This document shows, in pieces, positions 41,735 through 50,079 of a stretch of DNA of 64,000 bases; the first letter of the stretch is position 1; every line of letters starts with the position of its first letter. Origin of the DNA: JBJMLO01 sp045805265. GTDB lineage: Bacteria > Actinomycetota > UBA4738 > JACQTL01. The notes below the pieces were generated by a model, which saw nothing but the letters and a program-made list of their open reading frames with translations, made no database searches and was not told the DNA's origin. The translations under genes and the position numbers were made by a program. The stretch spans positions 1 to 64,000 of the forward strand of contig JBJMLO010000011.1 of NCBI GenBank assembly GCA_045805265.1. Reading direction: 5' to 3'.

Positions 41735-43456
41735 ATGGACGACCACGACAGGCCACACCCCGGCGCGCTGTCCCGGCGTGCCTTCCTGAAGGGAGCGGCG
41801 GCGGTTCCCCTGGCCGCCTACCTCGCCGCGTGCACGACATCCCGGCCGACCGTGCGGGTGTCGGCGTCGGCCGTGGCCAGGCCGGCTCCCACGCCGACCC
41901 CGCCCGCCGTGCTCCCGGCGGAGGCCAAGCGGATCGCCAGGCTGGTGCCGAAGGAGGTCCTCGAGCGCGTCTATCAGGGATTCATCCCGGGGATGTCGGG
42001 CGAGGTCGTGACGGTTCCGATCGGGTTCAACTACTTCGACGGCGGGATCAGCCACTCGACCCCGTGGCCGTACACCCAGCACGTGCCCATGGTGTGGTAC
42101 GGGCCGGGCATCGTGCCGTCGCGCGGCAGCATCCACCGTCCGGTGACCTCGGCGGACCAGGCGCCCACACTCGCGAAGATCACCGGCTTCTCTGACTTCC
42201 AGGCGCCGGACGGCACCCTCATGGAGGAGGTCATCGATCCCAAGGCCCCCAAGCCCAAGCTGATCGTGACCCTCGTGTGGGACGCCGGCGGCATGTACGT
42301 CCTCGGGCTGTGGCCGGACAACTGGCCGAACCTCAAAGCGCTCATGCGAAACGGCGTGAGCTACGCGAACGCGACGGTCGGCTCCTCCCCGTCGTCGACC
42401 GCGCCGGTGCACGCCACGATGGGCACGGGGGCGTTCCCCCGGCGCCACGGCATCCTCGACAACCTCCAGAAGGACTCCGCCGGCCGGATCGTCGACCCCT
42501 GGACGCCCGGTCCCCGGGCCATGCTCCTGCCCGGGTTCGCCGACTTCTACGGCGCCGAGCTGGGCGACAAGGTCGAGGTGGGCCTCTTCGCCACCCTGTC
42601 GTGGCACCTGGGGATGATGGGGATGGGGACCGCGTTCGACGGCGGCAAGCGCCAGCTCGCGATCCTTCGGGAGAAGGGCGGCGGCGAGGGCGCCGAGGGG
42701 ATCTCGTGGGGCATGTCGGACCGGCAGGCCCCCTACTACCGGTTCCCCGACTACGTGAACGACCTCCCCGCCATCAACACGTACTGGCCGATGGCCGACG
42801 CCTTCGACGGGGTGAGCGACGGGAAGTGGCGGGGGCACGCCTTCGAGGACCTCCGGCTGGGGTTCGACACGCCGGCGCGCGTGCCCTACCAGACGACGGC
42901 CATCCAGGAGGTCATGCGGCGCGAGGGCCTCGGCCACCACGAGGGCACCGACCTGATGTTCATCAACTACAAGCTGATCGACGAGGTCGGACACATCTTC
43001 ACCGCGTCGAGCCAGGAGATGGGCGACTGCGTGCTGGCGCAGGACGCCGGGTTACCCGGGTTCATCGACTTCCTCGACCGCCAAGTCGGCAAGGGGAAGT
43101 GGGTGCTGCTGGTCACCGCGGACCATGGGCACTCGGCGAACCACGACGTGAGCGGCGGCTTCCCGATCAAGGTTCCGGCGGTGGAGGGGTACCTGAAGAA
43201 CGCCCTGCCGACCAAGGACAAGGGCCACGTCGTGGAGAAGTCCAGGCCCGGGTGGTCGTTCGTCGACCTCGCCGAGATGGACGGCGCCGGCTACGACCTC
43301 GAGCGGATCTCGTCCGACCTCCGGGGCATGACCAAGCTGGATGCAACGGAGAAGCCCGACGAGCTGTCCACGTCCGAGCGGGGCGACAAGGTGCTGCTGA
43401 CCTCGTTCCCGGGGGTCTGGCTGCCCGGGATGATCGAGCTGGCCCACAACTCGTAG
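41735..43456 (+). CDS. Tat-exported type I phosphodiesterase/alkaline phosphatase-superfamily protein
   Basis: 573 residues. The N-terminus combines a twin-arginine motif SRRAFLKGAAA (14-24) with a lipobox-like LAAC (~33-36), suggesting a Tat-exported lipoprotein. The catalytic domain has the alkaline phosphatase-superfamily blocks LIVTLVWDAGG, the nucleophile region SPSSTAPVHATMGTGAFPRRHGI (Thr/Ser), and the metal motif VTADHGHSANHD. It probably hydrolyses a phosphodiester or phosphonate outside the cell. An insertion between ~60 and ~160 is unlike the compact family members. Confidence 0.82.
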   Translation: MDDHDRPHPGALSRRAFLKGAAAVPLAAYLAACTTSRPTVRVSASAVARPAPTPTPPAVLPAEAKRIARLVPKEVLERVYQGFIPGMSGEVVTVPIGFNYFDGGISHSTPWPYTQHVPMVWYGPGIVPSRGSIHRPVTSADQAPTLAKITGFSDFQAPDGTLMEEVIDPKAPKPKLIVTLVWDAGGMYVLGLWPDNWPNLKALMRNGVSYANATVGSSPSSTAPVHATMGTGAFPRRHGILDNLQKDSAGRIVDPWTPGPRAMLLPGFADFYGAELGDKVEVGLFATLSWHLGMMGMGTAFDGGKRQLAILREKGGGEGAEGISWGMSDRQAPYYRFPDYVNDLPAINTYWPMADAFDGVSDGKWRGHAFEDLRLGFDTPARVPYQTTAIQEVMRREGLGHHEGTDLMFINYKLIDEVGHIFTASSQEMGDCVLAQDAGLPGFIDFLDRQVGKGKWVLLVTADHGHSANHDVSGGFPIKVPAVEGYLKNALPTKDKGHVVEKSRPGWSFVDLAEMDGAGYDLERISSDLRGMTKLDATEKPDELSTSERGDKVLLTSFPGVWLPGMIELAHNS

Positions 43457-43457
43457 C

Positions 43458-43478
43458 GTCGGGGGCTCCGCCCCCGAC
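43458..43478. repeat. palindrome GTCGGGGG-CTCCG-CCCCCGAC
   Basis: 8-bp perfect stem with a 5-nt CTCCG loop, directly after the phosphatase stop; same element as at 6295-6317. It could terminate that transcript. Confidence 0.75.
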
Positions 43479-43596
43479 TCCCCCTGCTACCGAGCGCCTT
43501 CCGCGCGCTTCCTCCTCATCATGTCGACGGCCACCGCTTCGCGGCTGCCGTCCTTCCGAGGAATCGCCGGGGGCCGGGTGTAGCATCGCGCTCCCT

Positions 43597-44439
43597 GTGA
43601 AGCTCGCCACCTTCGATCGGAAGGGGCATCGCCGGCTCGGGGCGGTCGTCGGCAAGCGGGTCGTCGACCTGGCCGAGGCGGTGGGGCACCCGGTGTTCCC
43701 GGAGACGATGGAGACGCTCGTCGCCTCCAATCGAGGCACGGTGCTCGCGGCCGCGCGCGACGCGCTGACCCGCGAGGACGTCCTGGAGTTCGCCGTTCCG
43801 GCGGCCCGCCTCCAGGCCCCGCTGCTGCCGTCGTCGATTCGGGACTTCGGCACGGTCCGGACCTATCACACGGTGAACCACCGCTCGGCGGTGGGGCCGG
43901 GGACGGCGATCGAGCCGCCGCCGTTCGCGCGGGAGCTCGACGTCGAGCTGAAGCTGGCATGCGTCGTGAGCCGGTGGGGCCGGGAGCTCTCGGTGGCTGA
44001 GGCGTCCCGGTCGATCCTCGGGTACACGCCGGCGCTGGCATGGGTGGCCCGGGACGAGGAGCGGCGTGAGATGGCGTCGGGCGGCGCACCGGCGCGGTCG
44101 CGCGACTTCGCCACGGCGTTCGGCCCTGTACTGCTGACCACCGACGACCTGCCCAACCCGGCCTCGCTCCACCTGACGCTGCGGATCGACGGCGACGTCC
44201 GGGCCGAGGGCGACCTGTCGGGGCTGTCGTGGTCGTTCCCCGAGATGCTGGCCCACGTGTCCAAGGCCCAGGACGTGTGGCCCGGCGACGTGATCATGGC
44301 CGGCGCCGTGGCCGACCCCTGCGACCGGGCACCGGTGGGCTGCATCGACCGCGGCGCCATCGTGGAGGGAGAGGCCGACGGCCTGGGGACGTTGACGGTG
44401 ACCGTCGCGGCCGCGCGCCCGGCCCGCCGGTTCGGCTAG
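43597..44439 (+). CDS. fumarylacetoacetate hydrolase-family protein
   Basis: 280 residues from GTG; TAGCAT lies 10 nt upstream. The FAH core has acidic metal ligands in ELDVELKLACVV, the block SWSFPEMLAHVSKAQDVWPGDVIMAGAVADPCD, and a C-terminal ivegeADGLGTLTV end. It cleaves C-C bonds of acylpyruvates or fumarylacetoacetate. HmgA at 47276 makes the substrate precursor, which supports a homogentisate pathway; maleylacetoacetate isomerase is not seen. Confidence 0.82.
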   Translation: MKLATFDRKGHRRLGAVVGKRVVDLAEAVGHPVFPETMETLVASNRGTVLAAARDALTREDVLEFAVPAARLQAPLLPSSIRDFGTVRTYHTVNHRSAVGPGTAIEPPPFARELDVELKLACVVSRWGRELSVAEASRSILGYTPALAWVARDEERREMASGGAPARSRDFATAFGPVLLTTDDLPNPASLHLTLRIDGDVRAEGDLSGLSWSFPEMLAHVSKAQDVWPGDVIMAGAVADPCDRAPVGCIDRGAIVEGEADGLGTLTVTVAAARPARRFG

Positions 44440-44461
44440 CCGCCGTCCTTCCGACGGCGGG

Positions 44462-44821
44462 TCAGTCGCCTCCCGTGGGTCGCTGTGCCACACAGAACTC
44501 GTTGCCCTCGGGATCGCGCATGAGCGTCAGGACGAGCCCCTCGGTGACGACCGGGCCGCGCCTCGCCCCCAGGCCTTCCAGCCGCCGGACCTCGGTCTCC
44601 ATGTCGTCGGCGGTGAGGTCGAGGTGCACGCGGTTCTTCGCCTGTTTCTGCTCCTCGACCCGCCGGAACGCGAGGCGCGGGAATCCCCAGCGCGCCGGGG
44701 CCACCAGCGCGTCGCGGTCCCGGACCGCACGCTCCGGCCACCCCAGCGCGGCCTGCCAGAAGCGCGAGACGAGGTCGAGGTCGTGACAATCGAACACCAC
44801 GTTGCGGACCTCGAGCGCCAT
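44462..44821 (-). CDS. VOC-family (glyoxalase-like) protein
   Basis: 119 residues. NRVHLDL and RDPEGNEFCV mark the VOC fold as in the copy at 38309, to which it is clearly related (both carry FWQAALG/FWAAALG and the same end). TACACT lies 9 nt before the ATG. Function unknown. Confidence 0.82.
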   Translation of the reverse strand: MALEVRNVVFDCHDLDLVSRFWQAALGWPERAVRDRDALVAPARWGFPRLAFRRVEEQKQAKNRVHLDLTADDMETEVRRLEGLGARRGPVVTEGLVLTLMRDPEGNEFCVAQRPTGGD

Positions 44822-44913
44822 CGGCGCTGGAGTGTACGCGGCGGCGCGACGCAGTCGTTCCAGGGCCTGTCCGGTGAGCGTGGCCTTCTGGCGCACGTCG
44901 GCGCCCGAGGCGG

Positions 44914-44919
44914 GAGAAT
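44914..44919 (+). promoter_or_regulatory. -10 like element GAGAAT
   Basis: GAGAAT followed by 7 nt and GTG 44927. Confidence 0.35.
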
Positions 44920-44926
44920 CGGTGCC

Positions 44927-45574
44927 GTGACCGGCGACCCACAGACCCGGACCGATCAGGCCTCCGCGGCGGCCGTGCCCGGCCGCGAGGAGCTCCAGGC
45001 CCTTCTCAAGGACTACAACGAGCACCCCGATCGCCGGGAGGCGGTCCTGGCCGAGATCGACGGACGGTTCCGGCGCAGGGTCGCGGTGCTGGTGCTCGAC
45101 ACGTGCGGATTCTCCCGGACGGTCCGGGGACACGGAATCGTCCACTTCCTCGCGCTACTCGAACGCATGGAACGCCTCATCCGTCCCTGCGTCGAGGCTG
45201 GGCACGGGCGGGTCTTGCGCCGCGAGGCCGACAACCTGTTCGCGGTGTTCGACACCGCCGACCGCGCTGTGCACGCGGCCCGCGAGATCCAGCGCGACGT
45301 GCGGGCGGCCAACGAGGCGCTCCCGAAGGAGGACGAGGTCGGCGTGTCGATCGGGATCGGCTACGGCGACCTCCTGCTCGTGGGCGCCGACGACGCCTGG
45401 GGCGACGAGATGAACCTCGCCTCGAAGCTCGGCGAGGACCTCGCAGAGTGCGGCGAGGTCCTGATCACCAGATCGGCCCGGGACGCGCTCGACCACGCCG
45501 ACGAGATCGAGCTCGAGGAGCGGGCCTACACCGTCAGTGGCATCGACGTGCACGCGTTCCACGTCGGCCACTGA
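44927..45574 (+). CDS. class III nucleotide cyclase-like protein
   Basis: 215 residues from a leaderless GTG. The cyclase homology domain starts with VLVLDTCGFS (Asp58) and has a second metal Asp102 in READNLFAVF. DEMNLASK holds the adenine-specifying Asp160 and the transition-state Asn163, but the usual Arg is Lys167. It has no receiver, HAMP or membrane part. It is either a weak adenylyl cyclase or a binding protein. A DUF2652 protein at 23129 shares the fold. Confidence 0.78.
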   Translation: MTGDPQTRTDQASAAAVPGREELQALLKDYNEHPDRREAVLAEIDGRFRRRVAVLVLDTCGFSRTVRGHGIVHFLALLERMERLIRPCVEAGHGRVLRREADNLFAVFDTADRAVHAAREIQRDVRAANEALPKEDEVGVSIGIGYGDLLLVGADDAWGDEMNLASKLGEDLAECGEVLITRSARDALDHADEIELEERAYTVSGIDVHAFHVGH

Positions 45575-46019
45575 TCCCGCCGGGGCCGAGCGGGCACCTT
45601 CGAACCCGACTCCTCGCCCGGAAGATCACCAGATTTCGGTCTTCTCACTGGCGCGCCGAAGCGATAGGGTCCCCGCGAGCCTCGCTGGGGGACGAGGCCT
45701 CGTGCCCGCATGATGCGGGGTGACGGCGCGAGCCGCTCGCCAAGACCGGGCCAGCCGGACGCTCCCTGCTTGGGAGGTCGAGGCGGCATCCGGCCCGTCG
45801 GCGTCGAGCCTTCGGGTCGGATCGGGACCAGGGGGCGGGGATGGTTCGAACGAACTCAACGGCGGCGGTTCCTCCAACTGCAGGGGCGTCCGCGAAGACG
45901 TCGGCTTACGAGCGGAAGCTTCACATGACAGCAGGAAGTGCTTGTGGAGACCGAAGGGCGGTGCATCGAGCAGCGAGCCACCAGTTGTAGCCGGGGACCG
46001 AAACAGGAGGAGGACGGTC
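45575..46019 (+). other. 445-nt region with promoter and long 5' leader
   Basis: A TTCTCA-N17-TAGGGT pair (45642-45670) points toward the repeat-protein gene, giving a predicted 5' leader of about 340 nt. Within it GCCTC ... GAGGC and CCCGCA-TGA-TGCGGG (45705-45719, 6-bp stem, 3-nt loop) can fold. No known riboswitch consensus was recognised. No convincing ORF was seen. Confidence 0.5.
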
Positions 46020-47264
46020 ATGCATGCACTCGATGGGATCTCACGCGCGTTCGAAGCCGTGCCCACGCTGAGCCGACGGCCCCTCACCCGTCGCGTGCTC
46101 GGGGCACTGGTCGTGCCCCTGGTCGCGGCGACGGTCATCGCGGTGGCGCCCACGGTCGCCTCGGCCGCCACGTGTGTGGCCCTGACCGGAACTCAGCCCA
46201 CGAACCCCGCCGGCTCCTCCCACGACAACGTCCTGGGCGGCGTGGCGGTCCTCTCCCCGTGCAACGCGTGGGCGGTGGGGAACTTCGACAACGGCACGGC
46301 CGACCAGACCCTGATCGAGCATTGGAACGGCTCGACGTGGACCCAGAAGACGAGTCAGAACCCCGGCGGGTCGACCCAGTTCCACGAGCTCAGCGACGCG
46401 GACGGCACTTCGGCTTCGAACGTCTGGGCGGTGGGCGATTACATCCCCACCCTCGCCCAGCAGACCCTCACCGAGCACTGGACCGGCTCGTCGTGGATCA
46501 CGCAGGCGAGCCCGAACCCGGGGGGCTCCAGCCTCGACAGCATCCTCACCGGGGTCGCCGCCATCTCGGCTTCCAACGCGTGGGCGGTCGGGTATTACAG
46601 CAACGGCACCGCGGACCAGACCCTCGTCGAGCACTGGAACGGCACTTCATGGAAGGTCGTGCCGAGCCCGAACCCGGGGGGCAGTTCCCGCAACGACTTC
46701 CTCTATGGCGTGGCCGCCGTCTCGGCCACCAACGTCTGGGCGGTGGGACGCTTCGACAACGGTTCCGCCAATCGGACCCTCATCGAGCACTGGAACGGCC
46801 ACACATGGCTGCGCGTGGCAAGCCCGAACATCGGGGGCTCCACCGCTCATAACGGCCTCAACGCGGTGACAGCGACATCCGCCTCCGACGCATGGGCGGT
46901 CGGGGGCGGAGGAAACGCCGACAAGACACTCATCGAGCACTGGAACGGCAAGACCTGGACGCGTGTGACGAGCCCCAACGGGGGCGGCCCCTCATCGCCG
47001 TTCAGCGACCTCGTGGGCGTGGTCGCCACCTCGCCCTCCAACGCCTGGGCGACCGGCTTCTACTCGACCGACAACGTGAACCAGACACTCGTCGAGCACT
47101 GGAACGGCAAGGTGTGGACGCTCGTCGGCAGCCCGAATCCGGGCGGGTCCTCGAACTCCAACATCCTCGACGCCGTGGACGCATCCTCGGCCTCCAATAT
47201 GTGGACGGTGGGCAGCTTCAACAACGGAACGGCGGAGCAGACGATGGCCGTCCATTGTTGCTGA
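46020..47264 (+). CDS. secreted seven-repeat beta-propeller-like protein
   Basis: 414 residues; AGGAGGAGG before the ATG. A signal peptide (~1-49; basic N-terminus, then LGALVVPLVAATVIAVAP, cut after ASA) is followed by seven ~52-residue repeats. The consensus is GVAA-SASNAWAVG--NGTA-QTL-EHWNG-SW---SPNPGGSS; the last copy is truncated. Seven aromatic-rich, Gly-Gly-ended units suggest a seven-bladed propeller similar to kelch/lectin-type folds. Ligand unknown; the role is probably extracellular binding. Confidence 0.75.
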   Translation: MHALDGISRAFEAVPTLSRRPLTRRVLGALVVPLVAATVIAVAPTVASAATCVALTGTQPTNPAGSSHDNVLGGVAVLSPCNAWAVGNFDNGTADQTLIEHWNGSTWTQKTSQNPGGSTQFHELSDADGTSASNVWAVGDYIPTLAQQTLTEHWTGSSWITQASPNPGGSSLDSILTGVAAISASNAWAVGYYSNGTADQTLVEHWNGTSWKVVPSPNPGGSSRNDFLYGVAAVSATNVWAVGRFDNGSANRTLIEHWNGHTWLRVASPNIGGSTAHNGLNAVTATSASDAWAVGGGGNADKTLIEHWNGKTWTRVTSPNGGGPSSPFSDLVGVVATSPSNAWATGFYSTDNVNQTLVEHWNGKVWTLVGSPNPGGSSNSNILDAVDASSASNMWTVGSFNNGTAEQTMAVHCC

Positions 47265-47275
47265 GCTCCGGCCCG

Positions 47276-48394
47276 CTACTCGACGTAGCCGAGGCCGCGG
47301 GCCCAGCTGGTGGCGTAGCCCTCGACCTCGACCGCCGCGAGCGCGTCGTCGCGTTCCAGGGGCAGGTCGCACTCGACCATCACCGCGTACTCGTCGGCGA
47401 ACTCCTTGGTCTTGCTCGCCTCGAGCGCCGGCGCCTGGGGCCCGTGATGGAGGCCCTGCGGGTGGTGGGTGATGTACGCCTCGCCGATCCCGGCCCGCGA
47501 GAAGAACTGCCCCCGGTGGTAGAAGAGCACCTCGTCCTTGTCGATGTTCGAGTGGAAGAACGGGACGCGGAGCGCGGTGGGGTCGCCGGTCTCGGTGGGC
47601 CGGGGCGCGAACAGCCCGATCTCGAACCCGTCCGACTTGAACACCGCGTGCACGGACGGCGGGAGGTGGTACCGCGGCGACACGACCGGGCGGAAGTCCT
47701 CGCGGTTGATGCGGAACGGGACCAGGTCGCCCTGCCACCCCACGACGTCCATCGGATGGAACGGATAGGTCAGCGAGGTGTACTCGCCGGCGCGCTTGAC
47801 CCGAACCTCGAACTCGCCCTGCTCGTCGTGGGGCTCGGGCTCGGGCGTCTCGATCACGCCGGGGTCGAACAGCGCGTGGCGGCCGAGGATCCCCTTGTCC
47901 GGCAGGCGGTACTCCCCCCTCGACTCCACGGCGTAAAGGAACGTCTCGCCGGATCCGTTCGGTGCGACCCGGTGCGTCGTGCCCTTGGGCAGGACCAGGA
48001 AGTCGCCGTCCCGGTACCGCAGCGGGCCGTAGTCGGTCTCGAGCGTCCCCGCCCCCTGGTGCACGAAGTAGCAGAGATCGCCGTCCGCGTCGCGAAGGAA
48101 CCACGGCGGCGCGTCCGCCCGGCGGGACACGAAGACGGCCAGGTCGTCGTTGTTCAGGATCCGTTGCCAGTCGGCGGCGGCGTCGGTGAGGTCCGGCGGC
48201 TTCAGCCCGTTGAGATCGTAGGCCCGCGGCTGCAAGGGCCCGTCGATCCGCACCCAGGCCGTGGGGAAGTGCGTGCGGTACAGGTGCGAGGCCCGTCCGT
48301 CGAACGCCTCCCGCCCGTGCTCCTCCTCGAACGTCCCGTCGGGCAGGCCGACGTGGGCCTGCCTGGCCACCCTTCCCTTCGACAGCGGAAACAT
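47276..48394 (-). CDS. homogentisate 1,2-dioxygenase-family protein
   Basis: 372 residues, bicupin. HSNIDKDEVLFYHRGQF holds a His/Glu pair and HHPQGLHHGPQ the C-terminal His of the non-haem iron site. It opens the homogentisate ring to maleylacetoacetate in tyrosine catabolism. It is shorter than canonical HmgA (~430) and closer to the actinobacterial branch. It faces the propeller gene tail to tail (11-nt gap). A FAH-family gene lies 3 kb away. Confidence 0.85.
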   Translation of the reverse strand: MFPLSKGRVARQAHVGLPDGTFEEEHGREAFDGRASHLYRTHFPTAWVRIDGPLQPRAYDLNGLKPPDLTDAAADWQRILNNDDLAVFVSRRADAPPWFLRDADGDLCYFVHQGAGTLETDYGPLRYRDGDFLVLPKGTTHRVAPNGSGETFLYAVESRGEYRLPDKGILGRHALFDPGVIETPEPEPHDEQGEFEVRVKRAGEYTSLTYPFHPMDVVGWQGDLVPFRINREDFRPVVSPRYHLPPSVHAVFKSDGFEIGLFAPRPTETGDPTALRVPFFHSNIDKDEVLFYHRGQFFSRAGIGEAYITHHPQGLHHGPQAPALEASKTKEFADEYAVMVECDLPLERDDALAAVEVEGYATSWARGLGYVE

Positions 48395-48474
48395 GTCCGG
48401 TCACCCCTTCCGGTTCGTCACGCGCAACCGACGGGCCGCCTCCGACACGCAGAGAGCGTCCCCGTGGGAGGAGC

Positions 48475-49155
48475 CTAGGACTCCGCGGACTCGTCCGCTG
48501 CGGGCTCGGCCTCGTCGGACCCAGATGCCCTTTCCGGTTCGGCGGGCGCTTCCGGTTCGGCGGGCGCTTCCGGTTCGGCGGGCGCTTCCGGTTCGGCGGG
48601 CGCTTCCGGTTCGGCGGGCGCTTCCGGTTCGGCGGGCGCTTCCGGTTCGGCGGGCGCTTCCGGTTCGGCGGGCGCGGCTTCCGGCTCGTTCTCGCCGGGC
48701 TCCTCTGCGGCGGGCGCCTCGACCGCGACCGGCTCCTCCGGCGCCGCTTCCTCCACCGCGGGCATGCCGGTTGCGCCGGAGGGCTCGTTCGGGTCGGCTG
48801 CCGGGGCCTCGGTCGCCACCGGCTCGGTCGGATCCGGCTGCTCGGCGACGGGCCCTCCCGCGGTCTCGGGGGCCTCGGGCGTCATGGCGGCGTCCGAGGG
48901 CGCAGCCTCGGCTGGGGCCTGCGTGGCCGTGTCGACCGGGGCCGGTGCCTCGGCCGCAGCCGACGCGGTGGCGGTGGCGGAGGCCGCCGTCGCCGCGCTC
49001 GCCCGGGCCCTCGTGCGCGTCGACGAGCTGCGCCCCGCCCGACGCGCCGCGACGCGCTCGGCCTTGCGTGCCTCGGCCTTCCGGGCCTCCCTCGCCTTGT
49101 GCGCCCGCTCGCGGTTGTGCGCCCACCGAACCTTGTTCCGGTCTCCTCGTCCCAT
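48475..49155 (-). CDS. Ala/Pro/Glu-rich repetitive protein with basic N-terminus
   Basis: 226 residues; AGGAAGG 9 nt before the ATG. Residues 1-45 are a charged helix (MGRGDRNKVRWAHNRERAHKA), followed by a long Ala/Thr/Pro/Glu-rich low-complexity region and eight APAEPE hexapeptides. No domain is recognised. It resembles a nucleic-acid or wall-associated disordered protein; the basic head and acidic tail would repel or compact. It precedes hmgA by 80 nt. Confidence 0.6.
   Translation of the reverse strand: MGRGDRNKVRWAHNRERAHKAREARKAEARKAERVAARRAGRSSSTRTRARASAATAASATATASAAAEAPAPVDTATQAPAEAAPSDAAMTPEAPETAGGPVAEQPDPTEPVATEAPAADPNEPSGATGMPAVEEAAPEEPVAVEAPAAEEPGENEPEAAPAEPEAPAEPEAPAEPEAPAEPEAPAEPEAPAEPEAPAEPEAPAEPERASGSDEAEPAADESAES
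48532..48675 (-). repeat. eight perfect 18-bp tandem repeats
   Basis: TTCCGGTTCGGCGGGCGC (plus-strand reading) occurs eight times without a mismatch and encodes the APAEPE units of the gene above. Identity at the DNA level, not only the protein level, implies recent expansion or homogenisation. Confidence 0.97.
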
Positions 49156-49220
49156 GTCGTCCGTCCTTCCTGGATGCGCTTGGAATTCGGCCCGCTCCCG
49201 AACGGAGCCGGCCGGGCAAT

Positions 49221-50054
49221 CTACCGCTCCTCGGGATCCTCGCCCCGGGCGAGCTCGGCGCTGCGCTGCCGGGCGGCGTCGATCGCGTTCAGGAACGCGG
49301 CCCGGACGCCGGCCTGCTCGAGGTGACGGATCGCCGCGATCGTCGTGCCTCCCGGCGAGGTCACCATCTCGCGGAGCTCGACCGGATGCTTCCCCGTGTC
49401 GCGGAGCATCTTGGCGGAGCCCAGCATGGTTTGGATGATCAGCTCGCCGGCCACGTCGCGGGACAGGCCCAGCAGGATGCAGGCCTCGATCATGGCCTCC
49501 GCCAGCAGGAAGAAGTAGGCGGGGCCGCTTCCGCTGGTCGCCGTGACCGCGTCCTGCTGCGACTCGGGCAGCCGGATGACCCGGCCGACCGCGCCCAGCA
49601 GCTCCTCGGCGACGGCCAGATGCTCGTCCTCCGCCCGGGGCCCGGGCGAGACCACCGACATGGCCTCGTCCACCAGCACGGGCACGTTCGACATGACGCG
49701 CACGACCGGGGGCTGGCTGCGGATCCGGCGCTCGATGAACGACGTCCGGATGCCGGCCGCGAACGAGATCACCAGGTGCTCCGAGCGGACGTGCTCCGCG
49801 ATCTGGCCGAGCAGCTCCTCCATGTCCTGGGGCTTCACTGTCAGCACCAGCGTGTCCGCCCACCCGACCGCGTCGGGGTTCGACAGCGTGGTTGCCACAC
49901 CGTGGCGCTCGGCCAGCTCGCGCGAGCGCTCCTCACGCCGGCACGTCACCATCAGCTCCTCGGGCTTGCGCGCGCCGCTGCGGATCAGCCCCGACACCAG
50001 GGCCTCCCCCATCTTCCCGCCGCCCAGGAACGCGACCTTGCGTCCGTCACTCAA
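49221..50054 (-). CDS. proC: pyrroline-5-carboxylate reductase
   Basis: 277 residues from a TTG start with GGGAGG upstream. Rossmann motif LGGGKMGEA (10-18), FAAGIR, GSGPAYFFLLAEAM and TSPGGTTIAAI are all characteristic. It makes proline from pyrroline-5-carboxylate with NAD(P)H, the last step of proline synthesis. Its neighbour on the same strand is proline dehydrogenase, so synthesis and breakdown genes are adjacent. Confidence 0.95.
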   Translation of the reverse strand: MSDGRKVAFLGGGKMGEALVSGLIRSGARKPEELMVTCRREERSRELAERHGVATTLSNPDAVGWADTLVLTVKPQDMEELLGQIAEHVRSEHLVISFAAGIRTSFIERRIRSQPPVVRVMSNVPVLVDEAMSVVSPGPRAEDEHLAVAEELLGAVGRVIRLPESQQDAVTATSGSGPAYFFLLAEAMIEACILLGLSRDVAGELIIQTMLGSAKMLRDTGKHPVELREMVTSPGGTTIAAIRHLEQAGVRAAFLNAIDAARQRSAELARGEDPEER

Positions 50055-50079
50055 TGCTCGCCACCTCCCGTGGCCGCCC

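Noticed and set aside
48532..48675. CRISPR-like tandem repeats
   Set aside because: Units are contiguous 18-mers without spacers, in frame with a protein, and no cas genes are near.
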